From: Fen-1258 sp964449775
Lineage (GTDB): Bacteria > Bacteroidota > Ignavibacteria > Ignavibacteriales > Melioribacteraceae
Reading direction: 5' to 3'
NCBI GenBank assembly: GCA_964449775.1
Contig: CAYVBQ010000032.1
Span: 1-41,961, forward strand
Length of the DNA: 41,961 nucleotides
Position numbers and translations under genes: made by a program
Notes under the pieces: model-generated
What the model saw: the letters and a program-made list of their open reading frames with translations, nothing else
Databases searched by the model: none
What the model was told of the DNA's origin: nothing
Shown: piece by piece, positions 15,571-23,430 of the stretch
Layout: every line of letters starts with the position of its first letter
Position numbering within the stretch: the stretch's first letter is position 1

Positions 15571-18500
15571 CTTGACTACCTATTAAATACTCTGATAAAA
15601 TTACTTCTCTTGGACCAAAAATATCTGCCGAAGAATGGCTAATGTGTTCGGTAAAGAACTCATCGGGAATATTGGTTTTTATTATCGATAACATTTTCAT
15701 TGGTTCTTCAATACCATCTAAGGCATTTGCCAATGTTTTGGTTGTTTGTTTTGGTAATGCACCATCTTCAAGTATTTTAATTACTTTTTGAATGTAGAGA
15801 TCATCATCTTCGGTAAAACCTTGATAATTTTTAATCTGTTTTGATCTTAGAATGCGTAATATCTTTGTAGAGTTATCTTTTCCGCTTTTAAAATATGATT
15901 CGGAATCATTTTCTTGAGTAGATTTTTTGAATGCTTCTTTATTTTTTTCTAAGAACCTATAAAACTCACTTTCGATTTTTTCGCGTTTAGTATCAATTTT
16001 AGATTCAAGAACTTTTGCGGTTTCGATAAAATCGAGTTCTTTCGTTTCGACCTCACCCTCGGTCCCTCTCCTTGGTAAGGAGAGGGAAGTCATAAAGAAT
16101 TTATGAAGTTTTCCTTTGCGGAAATAAGTAATTAAAGAGCCCTCACCTTTATCCTCTCCCAAAGGGAGAGGAATTTTTTTTGATGAACGAGCTTTCTTTG
16201 GCAAATGTTTAATCTTCGAAAAAAGATCTACATCTTTATCACGAATGTTACGAATTATTTCAAGGTATTTTAATTCACTTTCTCCGCCTTCGGCGGATTC
16301 TTCATCCTCACCAGTTATAACATTTTTAGATGTTAAGCGTTGGAATATGTCGTGAGATTTAATTTCCTCTCCTTCAGTTAATAAACGTGCATCGTTACCA
16401 AGCATTTCAATAAAAGCATGAATTTTAGCTTCTGCTGCTTCTTTTAGTTTGATAAGGTTGTTGCTTTTTATAGTGGGGAAAAAATTATAAGTAAAAATTT
16501 TATCAAACTTAGTATCAACACGATTTACTCTGCCTACTCTTTGAATTAATCGAGTTGGATTCCAAGGGATATCATAATTAATTACAATATTGGATTGATG
16601 AAGATTTACACCTTCAGAGAGAACCTCAGTTGAAACTAAAATTCTAATATCATTTTTAGGTTTTCTAACTTTTGCATCAAAATTTTCGATTATCTTTTCT
16701 TTTATACCAGCTTTTGAATTACCGGTATAAGCTAAAACAGTTGTACCAAATACTTTTTGAAGTTCACATTCGAGATATTCGGCTGTGTCTTTGGATTCAG
16801 TGAAAACAATTAGCTTCGAGTTTTTAAGCACCTGATCAGTTTTTAATAAACGAATAAATTCATCTAGTTTAGGATCGCTATCAATGTCTAACCAAAGAGA
16901 TTGAATTTGTTTCAAGGTAGTCAAATCAGAAGCAAGTTGTTTTCTCAAGTCTTCAGTAAACAGAGATGATTCATATTTTTCGGCTTTATCTTCTTCAATT
17001 AACCGATCAATAGAGTTATAGTCTTCATCTTCTAAATATTCAAAAATTTTGTTAATGTATTTTTTGCTGATGTAAACAGAACCATCATCAAATGCTTTTA
17101 TGAATGCTTCGTATGATCTAATAAAATTATTCAACGTATTCTTAAATGCAAAGAAGCTGCTCTCAAGACGTTTGATGATTAGAATTTTCATTAAACTTTT
17201 TAGATTATTCTGAGAGAGTTCTTGGATTTGAGTCAATCCTTTAACATCGCGTAAATAAAGAAGCGGTGAATATCTTGAATAAGTAAAAGCCGGATTAGTT
17301 AACGCTCTAATTGTATCATCAAAAGCATTGTTAATTTTATCATCGAACTGGTATAGAACAGGTTTAGGGTCTTCGACATCCGGAAATTTGAGACCTTGCT
17401 TTTTCATATCCTCGTTAAAGTATCGAGTAACTTCTTTTCTGGTTCTGCGAACCATTAAATACTTTAGAACTTTATCCCGAATTTGTTTTGAATTGTCTCT
17501 TACGATAGATAAATATTCATCTTTGTTAGCTTGTCTATCAAGCCCTTTCAATCTGTTTTCCAATGTCTTAAAGAAAGATTCAAGATTTTTGACATTTGGG
17601 ATTGTGCTATTTCTACCGCTTTGAAAAAGTTTTAGCTGGCTTAAAATATCTGATGGTGTATTGTTAAGTGGTGTAGCGGAAACAAGTATTACTCTTTTAC
17701 CTCTACAGATTTGAGCAAGCAGTTCGTAAGTGATGTTTGATTCAGAACGAAAACGATGCGCTTCATCAATAAAGACATTTCTATATTTCTCAGTACCACG
17801 TTTAATTATTTTCTCAAGTTTACCAATTGATTCATAGTCGGCAGCAATCTTGAAATCAGAAAAAACATTTCTCCACGAACCGGGATTTTCTTCATCTAAC
17901 AAAACAGGCGGAGCTATAACAAGATTATAACCATCAAGTTCATTGGCAAGTAATGCAGAAATAAAAGTTTTACCCAAACCAACAACATCAGAAATAAATA
18001 CACCGCCGTAAGCTTCAAGTTTTGTCTTTGCATCTTTAACAGCTTCGTTCTGATATTCTAATTCCATGTAGTTAATGGGTATGTATTTTTTAGAAAGTTT
18101 TTCTTTATCAATACTGATTTTTTCTTTAAAATATTCGTAGAGGAATTTTAGGTAAAGTTCGTAAGGAGTAATGACATCATTGAGCCAGGTTTTTGTATGT
18201 ACAGTATCTATGTACTCTTTTGAAATATCAACACCGTCTTTCCAAAGTTCTTCAAATTTATTAAGAGCATATTTTACATCGGAAGAATTTTTCAATTCAA
18301 CATTAAATTCACGATTAGCAACTAATCCGGATTCAGAAAAATTACTTGAGCCGGTTATAACTCTACCATAGTCCCTATCATTTTCAGCAAAACGAATAAT
18401 GTAAACTTTTGCGTGTAGGTCTTTGGAAGGATAAGCGCTAATTTCAAGTTTACCGGATTGAAGAAACTCTATAAACTTTTTAACTCCGAGCTCTACATCA

Positions 18501-18823
18501 AAGGAATCTTCTGATTTTTCCAATTCGGAAATAACTTCGGAAGAAAAACTCAAACGAGTATTTTGGTGAGTTTCAAAATCAATTGCGGTCTGTTTGGCAT
18601 CTTCAATTATTTCGTATGTCTTTTGATCGGTATTAAGTCCAACAAGAATTCTTATTTTATCTATGGATTCAAAGGATTTGTATAAGCGGAAAAAGCCACT
18701 TGTGCGAAAATAACCGACAAGAATATCGAAATGTTTAGCAGTATTGAGGGTTTTTACAAACCGATCTAAGAGTGTTGCATCAGATTCATTAGTAAAGAAT
18801 GTTAAATCTGAGTTGTCGTTCAT
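15563..18823 (-). CDS. PLD nuclease-SNF2 helicase fusion
   Basis: 1086 residues. The N-terminal phospholipase D-like nuclease domain has one HKD-type motif, LHAKVYII with GSSNFS (about 133-163). A superfamily 2 SNF2-type helicase follows: Walker A DVVGLGKTF (about 284), DEAH (about 354), VSATPLNN, and helicase C motifs EGVNLHQSN and QRVGRVNRVD (about 764). Two palindromic elements are inserted in frame near residues 880-925, either side of LITYFRKGKLHKFF. Related proteins work beside Eco57I-like methyltransferases in R-M-like systems; here that partner survives only as a fused N-terminal stub downstream. Likely an ATP-driven DNA translocase with nuclease; it may be orphaned. Confidence 0.9.
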   Translation of the reverse strand: MNDNSDLTFFTNESDATLLDRFVKTLNTAKHFDILVGYFRTSGFFRLYKSFESIDKIRILVGLNTDQKTYEIIEDAKQTAIDFETHQNTRLSFSSEVISELEKSEDSFDVELGVKKFIEFLQSGKLEISAYPSKDLHAKVYIIRFAENDRDYGRVITGSSNFSESGLVANREFNVELKNSSDVKYALNKFEELWKDGVDISKEYIDTVHTKTWLNDVITPYELYLKFLYEYFKEKISIDKEKLSKKYIPINYMELEYQNEAVKDAKTKLEAYGGVFISDVVGLGKTFISALLANELDGYNLVIAPPVLLDEENPGSWRNVFSDFKIAADYESIGKLEKIIKRGTEKYRNVFIDEAHRFRSESNITYELLAQICRGKRVILVSATPLNNTPSDILSQLKLFQSGRNSTIPNVKNLESFFKTLENRLKGLDRQANKDEYLSIVRDNSKQIRDKVLKYLMVRRTRKEVTRYFNEDMKKQGLKFPDVEDPKPVLYQFDDKINNAFDDTIRALTNPAFTYSRYSPLLYLRDVKGLTQIQELSQNNLKSLMKILIIKRLESSFFAFKNTLNNFIRSYEAFIKAFDDGSVYISKKYINKIFEYLEDEDYNSIDRLIEEDKAEKYESSLFTEDLRKQLASDLTTLKQIQSLWLDIDSDPKLDEFIRLLKTDQVLKNSKLIVFTESKDTAEYLECELQKVFGTTVLAYTGNSKAGIKEKIIENFDAKVRKPKNDIRILVSTEVLSEGVNLHQSNIVINYDIPWNPTRLIQRVGRVNRVDTKFDKIFTYNFFPTIKSNNLIKLKEAAEAKIHAFIEMLGNDARLLTEGEEIKSHDIFQRLTSKNVITGEDEESAEGGESELKYLEIIRNIRDKDVDLFSKIKHLPKKARSSKKIPLPLGEDKGEGSLITYFRKGKLHKFFMTSLSLPRRGTEGEVETKELDFIETAKVLESKIDTKREKIESEFYRFLEKNKEAFKKSTQENDSESYFKSGKDNSTKILRILRSKQIKNYQGFTEDDDLYIQKVIKILEDGALPKQTTKTLANALDGIEEPMKMLSIIKTNIPDEFFTEHISHSSADIFGPREVILSEYLIGSQDA
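16050..16090 (+). repeat. In-frame palindromic insertion in helicase, copy D
   Basis: CCTCACCCTCGGT leads a hairpin CCCTCTCCTT-ggt-AAGGAGAGGG (16064-16086). On the minus strand it encodes SLSLPRRGTEGEVE, a stretch foreign to the protein around it. Same orientation as copy C. Confidence 0.75.
16138..16173 (+). repeat. In-frame palindromic insertion in helicase, copy C
   Basis: CCCTCACC leads a hairpin CCTCTCCC-aaa-GGGAGAGG (16153-16171), encoding IPLPLGEDKGEG in the helicase. It is a common Bacteroidota-type interspersed palindrome (from memory) and belongs with the three other in-gene copies in this window. Confidence 0.75.
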
Positions 18824-18838
18824 TTTACAGTTATGAGA

Positions 18839-18866
18839 ATTATAGTAAAAAAATAAGTATTTTGAA
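18839..18866 (-). promoter_or_regulatory. Putative promoter of the PLD-helicase operon
   Basis: On the minus strand, TTCAAA (18866-18861), a 16-bp spacer and TATAAT (18844-18839) lie just upstream of the ATG at 18823. The position and a perfect -10 make it plausible; the leader would be very short. Confidence 0.4.
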
Positions 18867-18931
18867 TAAAAATAAACAATTAATTACCCAGATAGGCAAG
18901 AATTTCTAAAAATACTTTACCAGATTATTAA

Positions 18932-19048
18932 TTAACCGAAATATTAAGCAGAACCAATACAGCTTTTGATTTAATCGCTAACGGTGTCTATCTATATAAA
19001 GCTATTATAAAGAAGGGAAGCGAGATTTCCCAGACAACTCAAAAACTT
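18932..19048 (+). pseudogene. C-terminal remnant of a secreted (T9SS-type) protein
   Basis: One plus-strand frame reads TAFDLIANGVYLYKAIIKKG then SEISQTTQKLAM. This matches the usual end of T9SS sorting-domain or FlgD-like proteins (LANGVYxYK...KLAxxR). No start or upstream body exists; it borders the helicase promoter region. After LAM the frame becomes unrelated. The gap 18824-19221 holds only this fragment and the dead end of the cytochrome gene. Confidence 0.55.
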
Positions 19049-19059
19049 GCTATGGATAC

Positions 19060-19566
19060 GGAAAGATGGAGACACAGCTTCCCCCAAAACCCATTTATCA
19101 ACACTTACAACTCCATTCATGGTGTTCATAATATTGTTCTACATTCGGGAAATCATTTGAGGATGGCAACCCACAGCACCGCATGTTCTTTCTGCATTGG
19201 AGGAGTTACCGGGTATCAATATTAAATTCTCGTGCGCTTTGTTTTGTCTTTTGTTAATCTGTTTCCTAAATGACAATAATAGCATCCAATTTTTTCCGGG
19301 TTATGAGATTCTTCAATTCCTTTCATTTCTGTATGGCAGGTAACACAACCTTCTCTGCGATCAAGTATCAGAGGCAGATCACCGAAAGCGGATTCATCAA
19401 CTCCGGTTTGTTTCCTTAACTGTTCAACGCGATATTTTTCCGCTTTTTCATCAACGGGAACATTAATAAACAAATACACACCGTAAACAAAGAATGCAGC
19501 GGTAAGTAAAACAAAGAAATAAGCTGTTAAAAGAAACTTGCTATTTGGTTTGTATCTTTTTCTCAT
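19060..19566 (-). pseudogene. Frameshifted multihaem c-type cytochrome next to mobA
   Basis: The open part (19566-19222, 114 residues) has an N-terminal transmembrane anchor (FLLTAYFFVLLTAAFFVYG), then CVTCH and CYYCH haem-attachment motifs, so it is exported and covalently binds haem. The frame ends at KRTRI. Shifting by one base after KTK gives AHENLILIPGNSSNAER and then TCGAVGCH, a third haem-type motif, then PQMISRM, a stop, and NIMNTMNGVVSVDKWVLGEA, clearly continuing the same protein. One base deletion and one nonsense change have therefore killed the C-terminal part, and the gene is cut off near 19060. It overlaps mobA by 4 bp. The short open part might still be made. Confidence 0.75.
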
Positions 19567-20189
19567 TCTAAATTTTTCTGTTTTATGATCTCAAAGTCGT
19601 CCGGCGAGTTCATGTTGAAGAAAAGATTTTCCTCATAAAAAGGGAGGGATTTTGTTTCAATAATATCTGTACCGACTTTTTCAATTAACTTTTTTACGCT
19701 CGCAGTACTTTTTCCATTTCTTTTTTTTAACCGTGTTGATTCGCTTATCATTTTTTCAATGACCGGGATTATTGATTTATTATAAACACCGCAAAGTGAC
19801 TGTATTCTTTCATTAGCGGTCGGAATTGAGATCGGCTTTGAGGAATTAAATTCAATTATATGGCTAATCATCTCTTCACACATCAGGGGCAGATCGCATG
19901 AAAGAATAAAATTTCTATCTGTCTTTGATGCAACCAAAGCTGCATGAATTCCAGAGAGGGGACCATGACCTTCGTAAAGATCTGCAACCATTGGTAAACC
20001 GAGAAACCGGTAGCTTTCAAAATCATTTGTGCTGATTAAAATATTTTTAAATACCTTGGACATTACAACAGCTATTCTTTCAATCATCGTTTGGTCGTCA
20101 ATCTTTAATAAAGCTTTATCGGTACCCATTCTGGAACTCAGTCCGCCCGAGAGGATTATTCCGGTGATATTTGAATATTTTTCTTTCAA
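19563..20189 (-). CDS. mobA: Molybdenum cofactor guanylyltransferase MobA
   Basis: Transfers GMP from GTP to molybdopterin to make the bis-MGD cofactor, in the cytoplasm. The 208 residues begin with the diagnostic nucleotide loop ILSGGLSSRMGTDKALL (about 11-27), followed by GHGPLSGIHAAL and SCDLPLM, whose Asp binds metal. It is the complete copy; the chimera at 13271-14191 carries a diverged partial copy. The start codon is TTG at 20189, and no ATG or clear Shine-Dalgarno lies upstream in the frame. It overlaps the cytochrome remnant by 4 bp, suggesting the pair once served a molybdoenzyme-linked electron chain, which is inference. Confidence 0.93.
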   Translation of the reverse strand: MKEKYSNITGIILSGGLSSRMGTDKALLKIDDQTMIERIAVVMSKVFKNILISTNDFESYRFLGLPMVADLYEGHGPLSGIHAALVASKTDRNFILSCDLPLMCEEMISHIIEFNSSKPISIPTANERIQSLCGVYNKSIIPVIEKMISESTRLKKRNGKSTASVKKLIEKVGTDIIETKSLPFYEENLFFNMNSPDDFEIIKQKNLE

Positions 20190-20256
20190 TCAATTGCTCA
20201 AATTGTGTAACTGAAAATAAGTGGTGAGGGTTTTTAAAACAAAATATATTTACATG

Positions 20257-20285
20257 AAAAGAGGCGCATCGAAGGCGCCCCTTTT
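20257..20285. terminator. Bidirectional terminator-like hairpin
   Basis: AAAAGAGGCGC-atcgaag-GCGCCCCTTTT (20257-20285): a five-pair GC core (GGCGC/GCGCC) extended past one mismatch by AAAAG/CTTTT, giving a T run on both strands. It sits 25 bp after the stop of the minus-strand membrane protein gene and would end its transcript before mobA. Confidence 0.6.
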
Positions 20286-20310
20286 ATAAAAACTATTACT
20301 TTAAAGCGTA

Positions 20311-20724
20311 CTACACTGCTTTTGGTTTATAGATTAATGCCGTGACTACTCCGAGCAGTATTGATTGTATGGAACCATAGATAAACCATTGCAGAGCTAA
20401 AGTGTAAGGGATTGGATAAGCATAATTTTGTGCAACAGCTGCTACAAAGTTCATGAACAATGCAATATAAACTCCATAACGGACTCCTTCCAACAGTCCT
20501 TTGTTCTGGTATCCTTTAATGAAAATAAATACAAAGAAGAAAGACCAGACCAGATCTGCGATCAACATCCTCCACATCAACCTATTCATTTCTTCTATAG
20601 AGCGGAAAACATTAGCCAGACCCTCATATGTTTTAGAGAGAATGACGTTGTGCACAAGGAAGTTTGTTGCTTCCAGAAGAATAAAAACAGCGATGACTGC
20701 AATAATCATTTTTTTTGTGTTCAT
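20311..20724 (-). CDS. Small four-helix membrane protein of unknown function
   Basis: 137 residues with four predicted membrane segments: MIIAVIAVFILLEATNFLV, ADLVWSFFFVFIFIKGY, VYIALFMNFVAAVAQ and FIYGSIQSILLGVVTALIY. The start MNTKKM at 20724 is preferred over an ATG four codons upstream, because a GGAG lies at a normal distance before it. The polar stretch between helices 1 and 2 (SKTYEGLANVFRSIEEMNRL) may sit in the periplasm. Conserved aromatic and proline residues near AYPIPYTLA suggest a defined fold, but no function can be given. Confidence 0.8.
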   Translation of the reverse strand: MNTKKMIIAVIAVFILLEATNFLVHNVILSKTYEGLANVFRSIEEMNRLMWRMLIADLVWSFFFVFIFIKGYQNKGLLEGVRYGVYIALFMNFVAAVAQNYAYPIPYTLALQWFIYGSIQSILLGVVTALIYKPKAV

Positions 20725-20789
20725 GTAGAACTCCAATTAGTTATTGATGCTGTTGTTTAACCGGAACAGGAACAAATTTTTGAAAAATG

Positions 20790-20940
20790 ATTGATGAGGC
20801 GTATCTAAAAAGATTATTATTGTCATTGTGAGGCGTTTTTTGCCGAAGCAATCTAGCGATTTCGAAGTAAATTCTAAAGATTGCTTCGCTCCGCTCGCAA
20901 TGACGAACATTATAAATGGCTTTTTAGAGTGGACTCATTG
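20790..20940. repeat. MITE-like palindromic repeat, copy 1
   Basis: Imperfect inverted repeat: an outer TGAG...TCTAAAAAG arm facing CTTTTTAGAGTGGACTCA, and an inner TGTCATTG...GAAGCAATCT facing AGATTGCTTCGCTCCGCTCG and CAATGAC. The same unit occurs at 35943-36086. The gap 20725-21055 holds this element and no gene. Confidence 0.75.
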
Positions 20941-21055
20941 ATGCCTTTAAAACTTTGGGATTCCATTTTTTTAAACGTGTCTCCATGTTTGGACTACAAA
21001 ATATTACATCACTTCCTAATCGTCAATATAATAAAACCGAATAATTTCATTTGAG

Positions 21056-21745
21056 TCACGAAATATTCAAGTACTCGTTCCAGATTTTAAAAAGCTCGTA
21101 AGTTGCTTTCACATCTTCGCCGCAGTAGATCGCAATATCTTTCATTCTTCCGGCGCGGTAAAGTTCTTTCAATTCCATTCCTGTAATACCCTTAGACTTA
21201 GGTGATTCTATCCCGAAGGTCTGACAATAAAAATCGAGATTAAATTTTTTTGTGAGTCCGTAATATGTTAACTGTTCAAGAAGATCGATATGATGAGATG
21301 AGTCAAATCGGTTTTTTAAGAAATTCCTTGTTGGTTTGATTTTGTTCATAGCAGAACGAATCATTATGAAAGGTAAATCGAAATTCCTTCCGTTAAATGA
21401 AATAACTTTTTCGGCTTGATCAGCATACTTCCAAAAATATTTCAGCATTTGTTCTTCACTTGCCGGTTTGTACTTGATGATTTTTCCCTCGGCACTCCAT
21501 TCATCATTCTCGCTGTTTTCATACAGAACAATAGCACGCTCCTTTTCGGTATTGAATAATCCAATAGCGATTATTTTAGCTGTGTAAGGATAGAGACTCA
21601 AATACCGTTTTGTATCTTCAACAAGTTCACTTTTCTTTTGAGGATCCTTTTCGGATTCTGTGTAGCGCAGCAAGAATTCCTGCTGGGATTCGGATAGAGT
21701 TTCGAAATTTACTCCAACGGTTTCAATATCAAAAACAAGATTCAT
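21056..21745 (-). CDS. Predicted 3'-5' exonuclease, PolB-like RNase H fold
   Basis: DEDD-type exonuclease of the family predicted to resemble the DNA polymerase B proofreading domain. Exo I is LVFDIETVG with D6 and E8; Exo II is VISFNGRNFDLPF; the final acidic and tyrosine residues are in IAIYCGEDVKATYELF. 229 residues, normal for stand-alone members. The start at MNLVFDIET (21745) is chosen because a GGGG-type ribosome site precedes it and the Exo I motif lies at the very N-terminus; the frame extends 11 codons further up. Probably a cytoplasmic nuclease for DNA repair or RNA trimming; the substrate is unknown. Confidence 0.85.
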   Translation of the reverse strand: MNLVFDIETVGVNFETLSESQQEFLLRYTESEKDPQKKSELVEDTKRYLSLYPYTAKIIAIGLFNTEKERAIVLYENSENDEWSAEGKIIKYKPASEEQMLKYFWKYADQAEKVISFNGRNFDLPFIMIRSAMNKIKPTRNFLKNRFDSSHHIDLLEQLTYYGLTKKFNLDFYCQTFGIESPKSKGITGMELKELYRAGRMKDIAIYCGEDVKATYELFKIWNEYLNIS

Positions 21746-21886
21746 AATTCCCCTTTTATTTTCATGATCTAATGCCAAACTAATAAATTTTTACGAGAAT
21801 TAATACATGCAAAATACTTTAAGGAATCAAATTCCGGCATTGAAAAAAATATTTATTCAGTCACCTTACGCAGAATTGAGTTTGGC

Positions 21887-22020
21887 ATAACCACGACTTT
21901 TAAGTCGTGGGTTCAACAAAACACCAATTCCGGGCTTTAGCCCCCAAGACAGATTGTTTTTGTGGCTAAAGCCGATAGTTTGTGTGGTTTATTAATCCAC
22001 GAGCTAAAGCTCGTGGTTAT
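21887..22020. repeat. MITE-like repeat with ATAACCACGA ends
   Basis: Terminal inverted repeats ATAACCACGA (21887-21896) and TCGTGGTTAT (22011-22020) enclose two smaller hairpins (CCACGACTTTTAAGTCGTGG and CCACGAGCTAAAGCTCGTGG) and a GGGCTTTAGCCC palindrome. An outer TTACGCA/TGCGTAA pair lies just outside. No ORF. The remainder of 21746-22146 shows no gene; the next gene starts at 22147. Confidence 0.75.
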
Positions 22021-22146
22021 CAATTTTAATTTTTTGCGTAACATGAGCAAAAGATAATAGCGGATGTTAAAAATGATATAAATGAACCGTAGTGTGATTC
22101 ATTAGCAGTTATTCACTATCTTGAAACCAAATTTTCGGGTATAAAA

Positions 22147-23277
22147 ATGAGTGTGAAGAACCGAGCTTTGTTTATTGATTTGTTGAAGGGTCTGGCATTA
22201 ATTGTAATGATAGAAGTGCATGTATTTAATGCGCTCTTAATTCCGGCACTGAAACATACATGGTTATTTGATAGATTAAATTTTATTAACGGTTTAGTTG
22301 CACCGTCATTTAGTTTCGCTTCCGGTTTGGTTTTTGTTTTATCATTACAAAAGGGAGTGGAACAACTAAGGACATTCGGTAAAGAATTTTGGCGTAAGGT
22401 GTCAAGAATTGGACTGATCTTTTTTGTCGGTTACACACTTCACCTCCCATATTTTTCGTTGTCAGAACTTCTTCAGAATCAGACACAACCCATCCTAGAA
22501 AGTTTGTATACAGTTGATATCCTTCAACTGATATCAACAGGTCTTTTTGTTTTACTCTTCGCACGGATACTTATTAAATCTGAAAATGGGTTTTACAATT
22601 TCTCTCTTGTTGCCACAGTTATTGTGTTAATCATTAGCCCCTTAATGTGGAAAGTTGATTTTTCAAACTACCTGCCTTTATTCTTTTCAAATTACTTTAA
22701 CAAAATGCATGGATCCCTTTTCCCGATTTTCCCCTGGTGGGTATTTATCTTTAGCGGCGCTTATGTTGCAAAATATTATATAAAGGCAAGGCAGAGCAAT
22801 ACTGAAGAAGCGTTTGCCAGAAAGTTGATAATTCTTGGCGTTTTGTTCTATCTGGTTAGTGTTGTTTTATTGTATGTCATACTGCCTCTTTTACAAATAG
22901 GAACCCGCCCAAATCCATTTTTCTTTTTTGAGCGACTTGGAGTTATTTTATTTCTTCTAGGTCTCTTCTGGTTTTATCTGCACAAAAAGGAAAACTATAA
23001 ATCACTCATTCTGGATGTCAGCCGGGAATCACTCTTAATTTATTGGTTACATCTCCAATTTATCTACCGTGATATATTCTGGGGTAAAAGCTTAGTACAA
23101 ATATCTCAACAGAAATATAATTTTATGGAATGCTTCCTTGTAACAATAGCTCTAATTGTATTAATGCAGGTCTTTGCAAAAATGTGGGGAATTCTAAAAA
23201 AGAAGTATCCCGTCCATTGCAGGTGGATAACAATTTCTATCATCGGCATTGGAACTATAGTTTTCATCTTACGCTAA
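22147..23277 (+). CDS. DUF1624/HGSNAT-type membrane acyltransferase
   Basis: 376-residue integral membrane protein with about ten hydrophobic segments. The N-terminus RALFIDLLKGLALIVMIEVHVF carries the family pattern (R...D..KG......M...H) of heparan-alpha-glucosaminide N-acetyltransferase-like proteins. The conserved His probably takes part in moving an acyl group across the membrane onto a sugar or lipid. It stands alone on the plus strand between minus-strand genes, with repeat 21887-22020 upstream. The acceptor is unknown. Confidence 0.85.
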   Translation: MSVKNRALFIDLLKGLALIVMIEVHVFNALLIPALKHTWLFDRLNFINGLVAPSFSFASGLVFVLSLQKGVEQLRTFGKEFWRKVSRIGLIFFVGYTLHLPYFSLSELLQNQTQPILESLYTVDILQLISTGLFVLLFARILIKSENGFYNFSLVATVIVLIISPLMWKVDFSNYLPLFFSNYFNKMHGSLFPIFPWWVFIFSGAYVAKYYIKARQSNTEEAFARKLIILGVLFYLVSVVLLYVILPLLQIGTRPNPFFFFERLGVILFLLGLFWFYLHKKENYKSLILDVSRESLLIYWLHLQFIYRDIFWGKSLVQISQQKYNFMECFLVTIALIVLMQVFAKMWGILKKKYPVHCRWITISIIGIGTIVFILR

Positions 23278-23430
23278 ATTGATTTAAGAATTTCAACTTG
23301 CCTCTCGTACTTTTGAACAGCATCTTTGCTCTTGCTCTTTATTTTGATCCACTGTTTCGGAAGGGATAGGGATCAAGATTAATTCCGAAGGAATCCCTTC
23401 GGGAGAACACGATCACGAGCACGATAGTGT

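Noticed and set aside
20029..20214. Open frame antisense to mobA
   Set aside because: It is the shadow of a strongly conserved gene, with no family motif or ribosome site of its own. Other frames antisense to res, helicase, era and lnt were dropped for the same reason.
23330..23430. Terminator between the acyltransferase and ltaE
   Set aside because: The CCGAAGG/CCTTCGG hairpin lacks a T run on either strand, so it was not called as a terminator.
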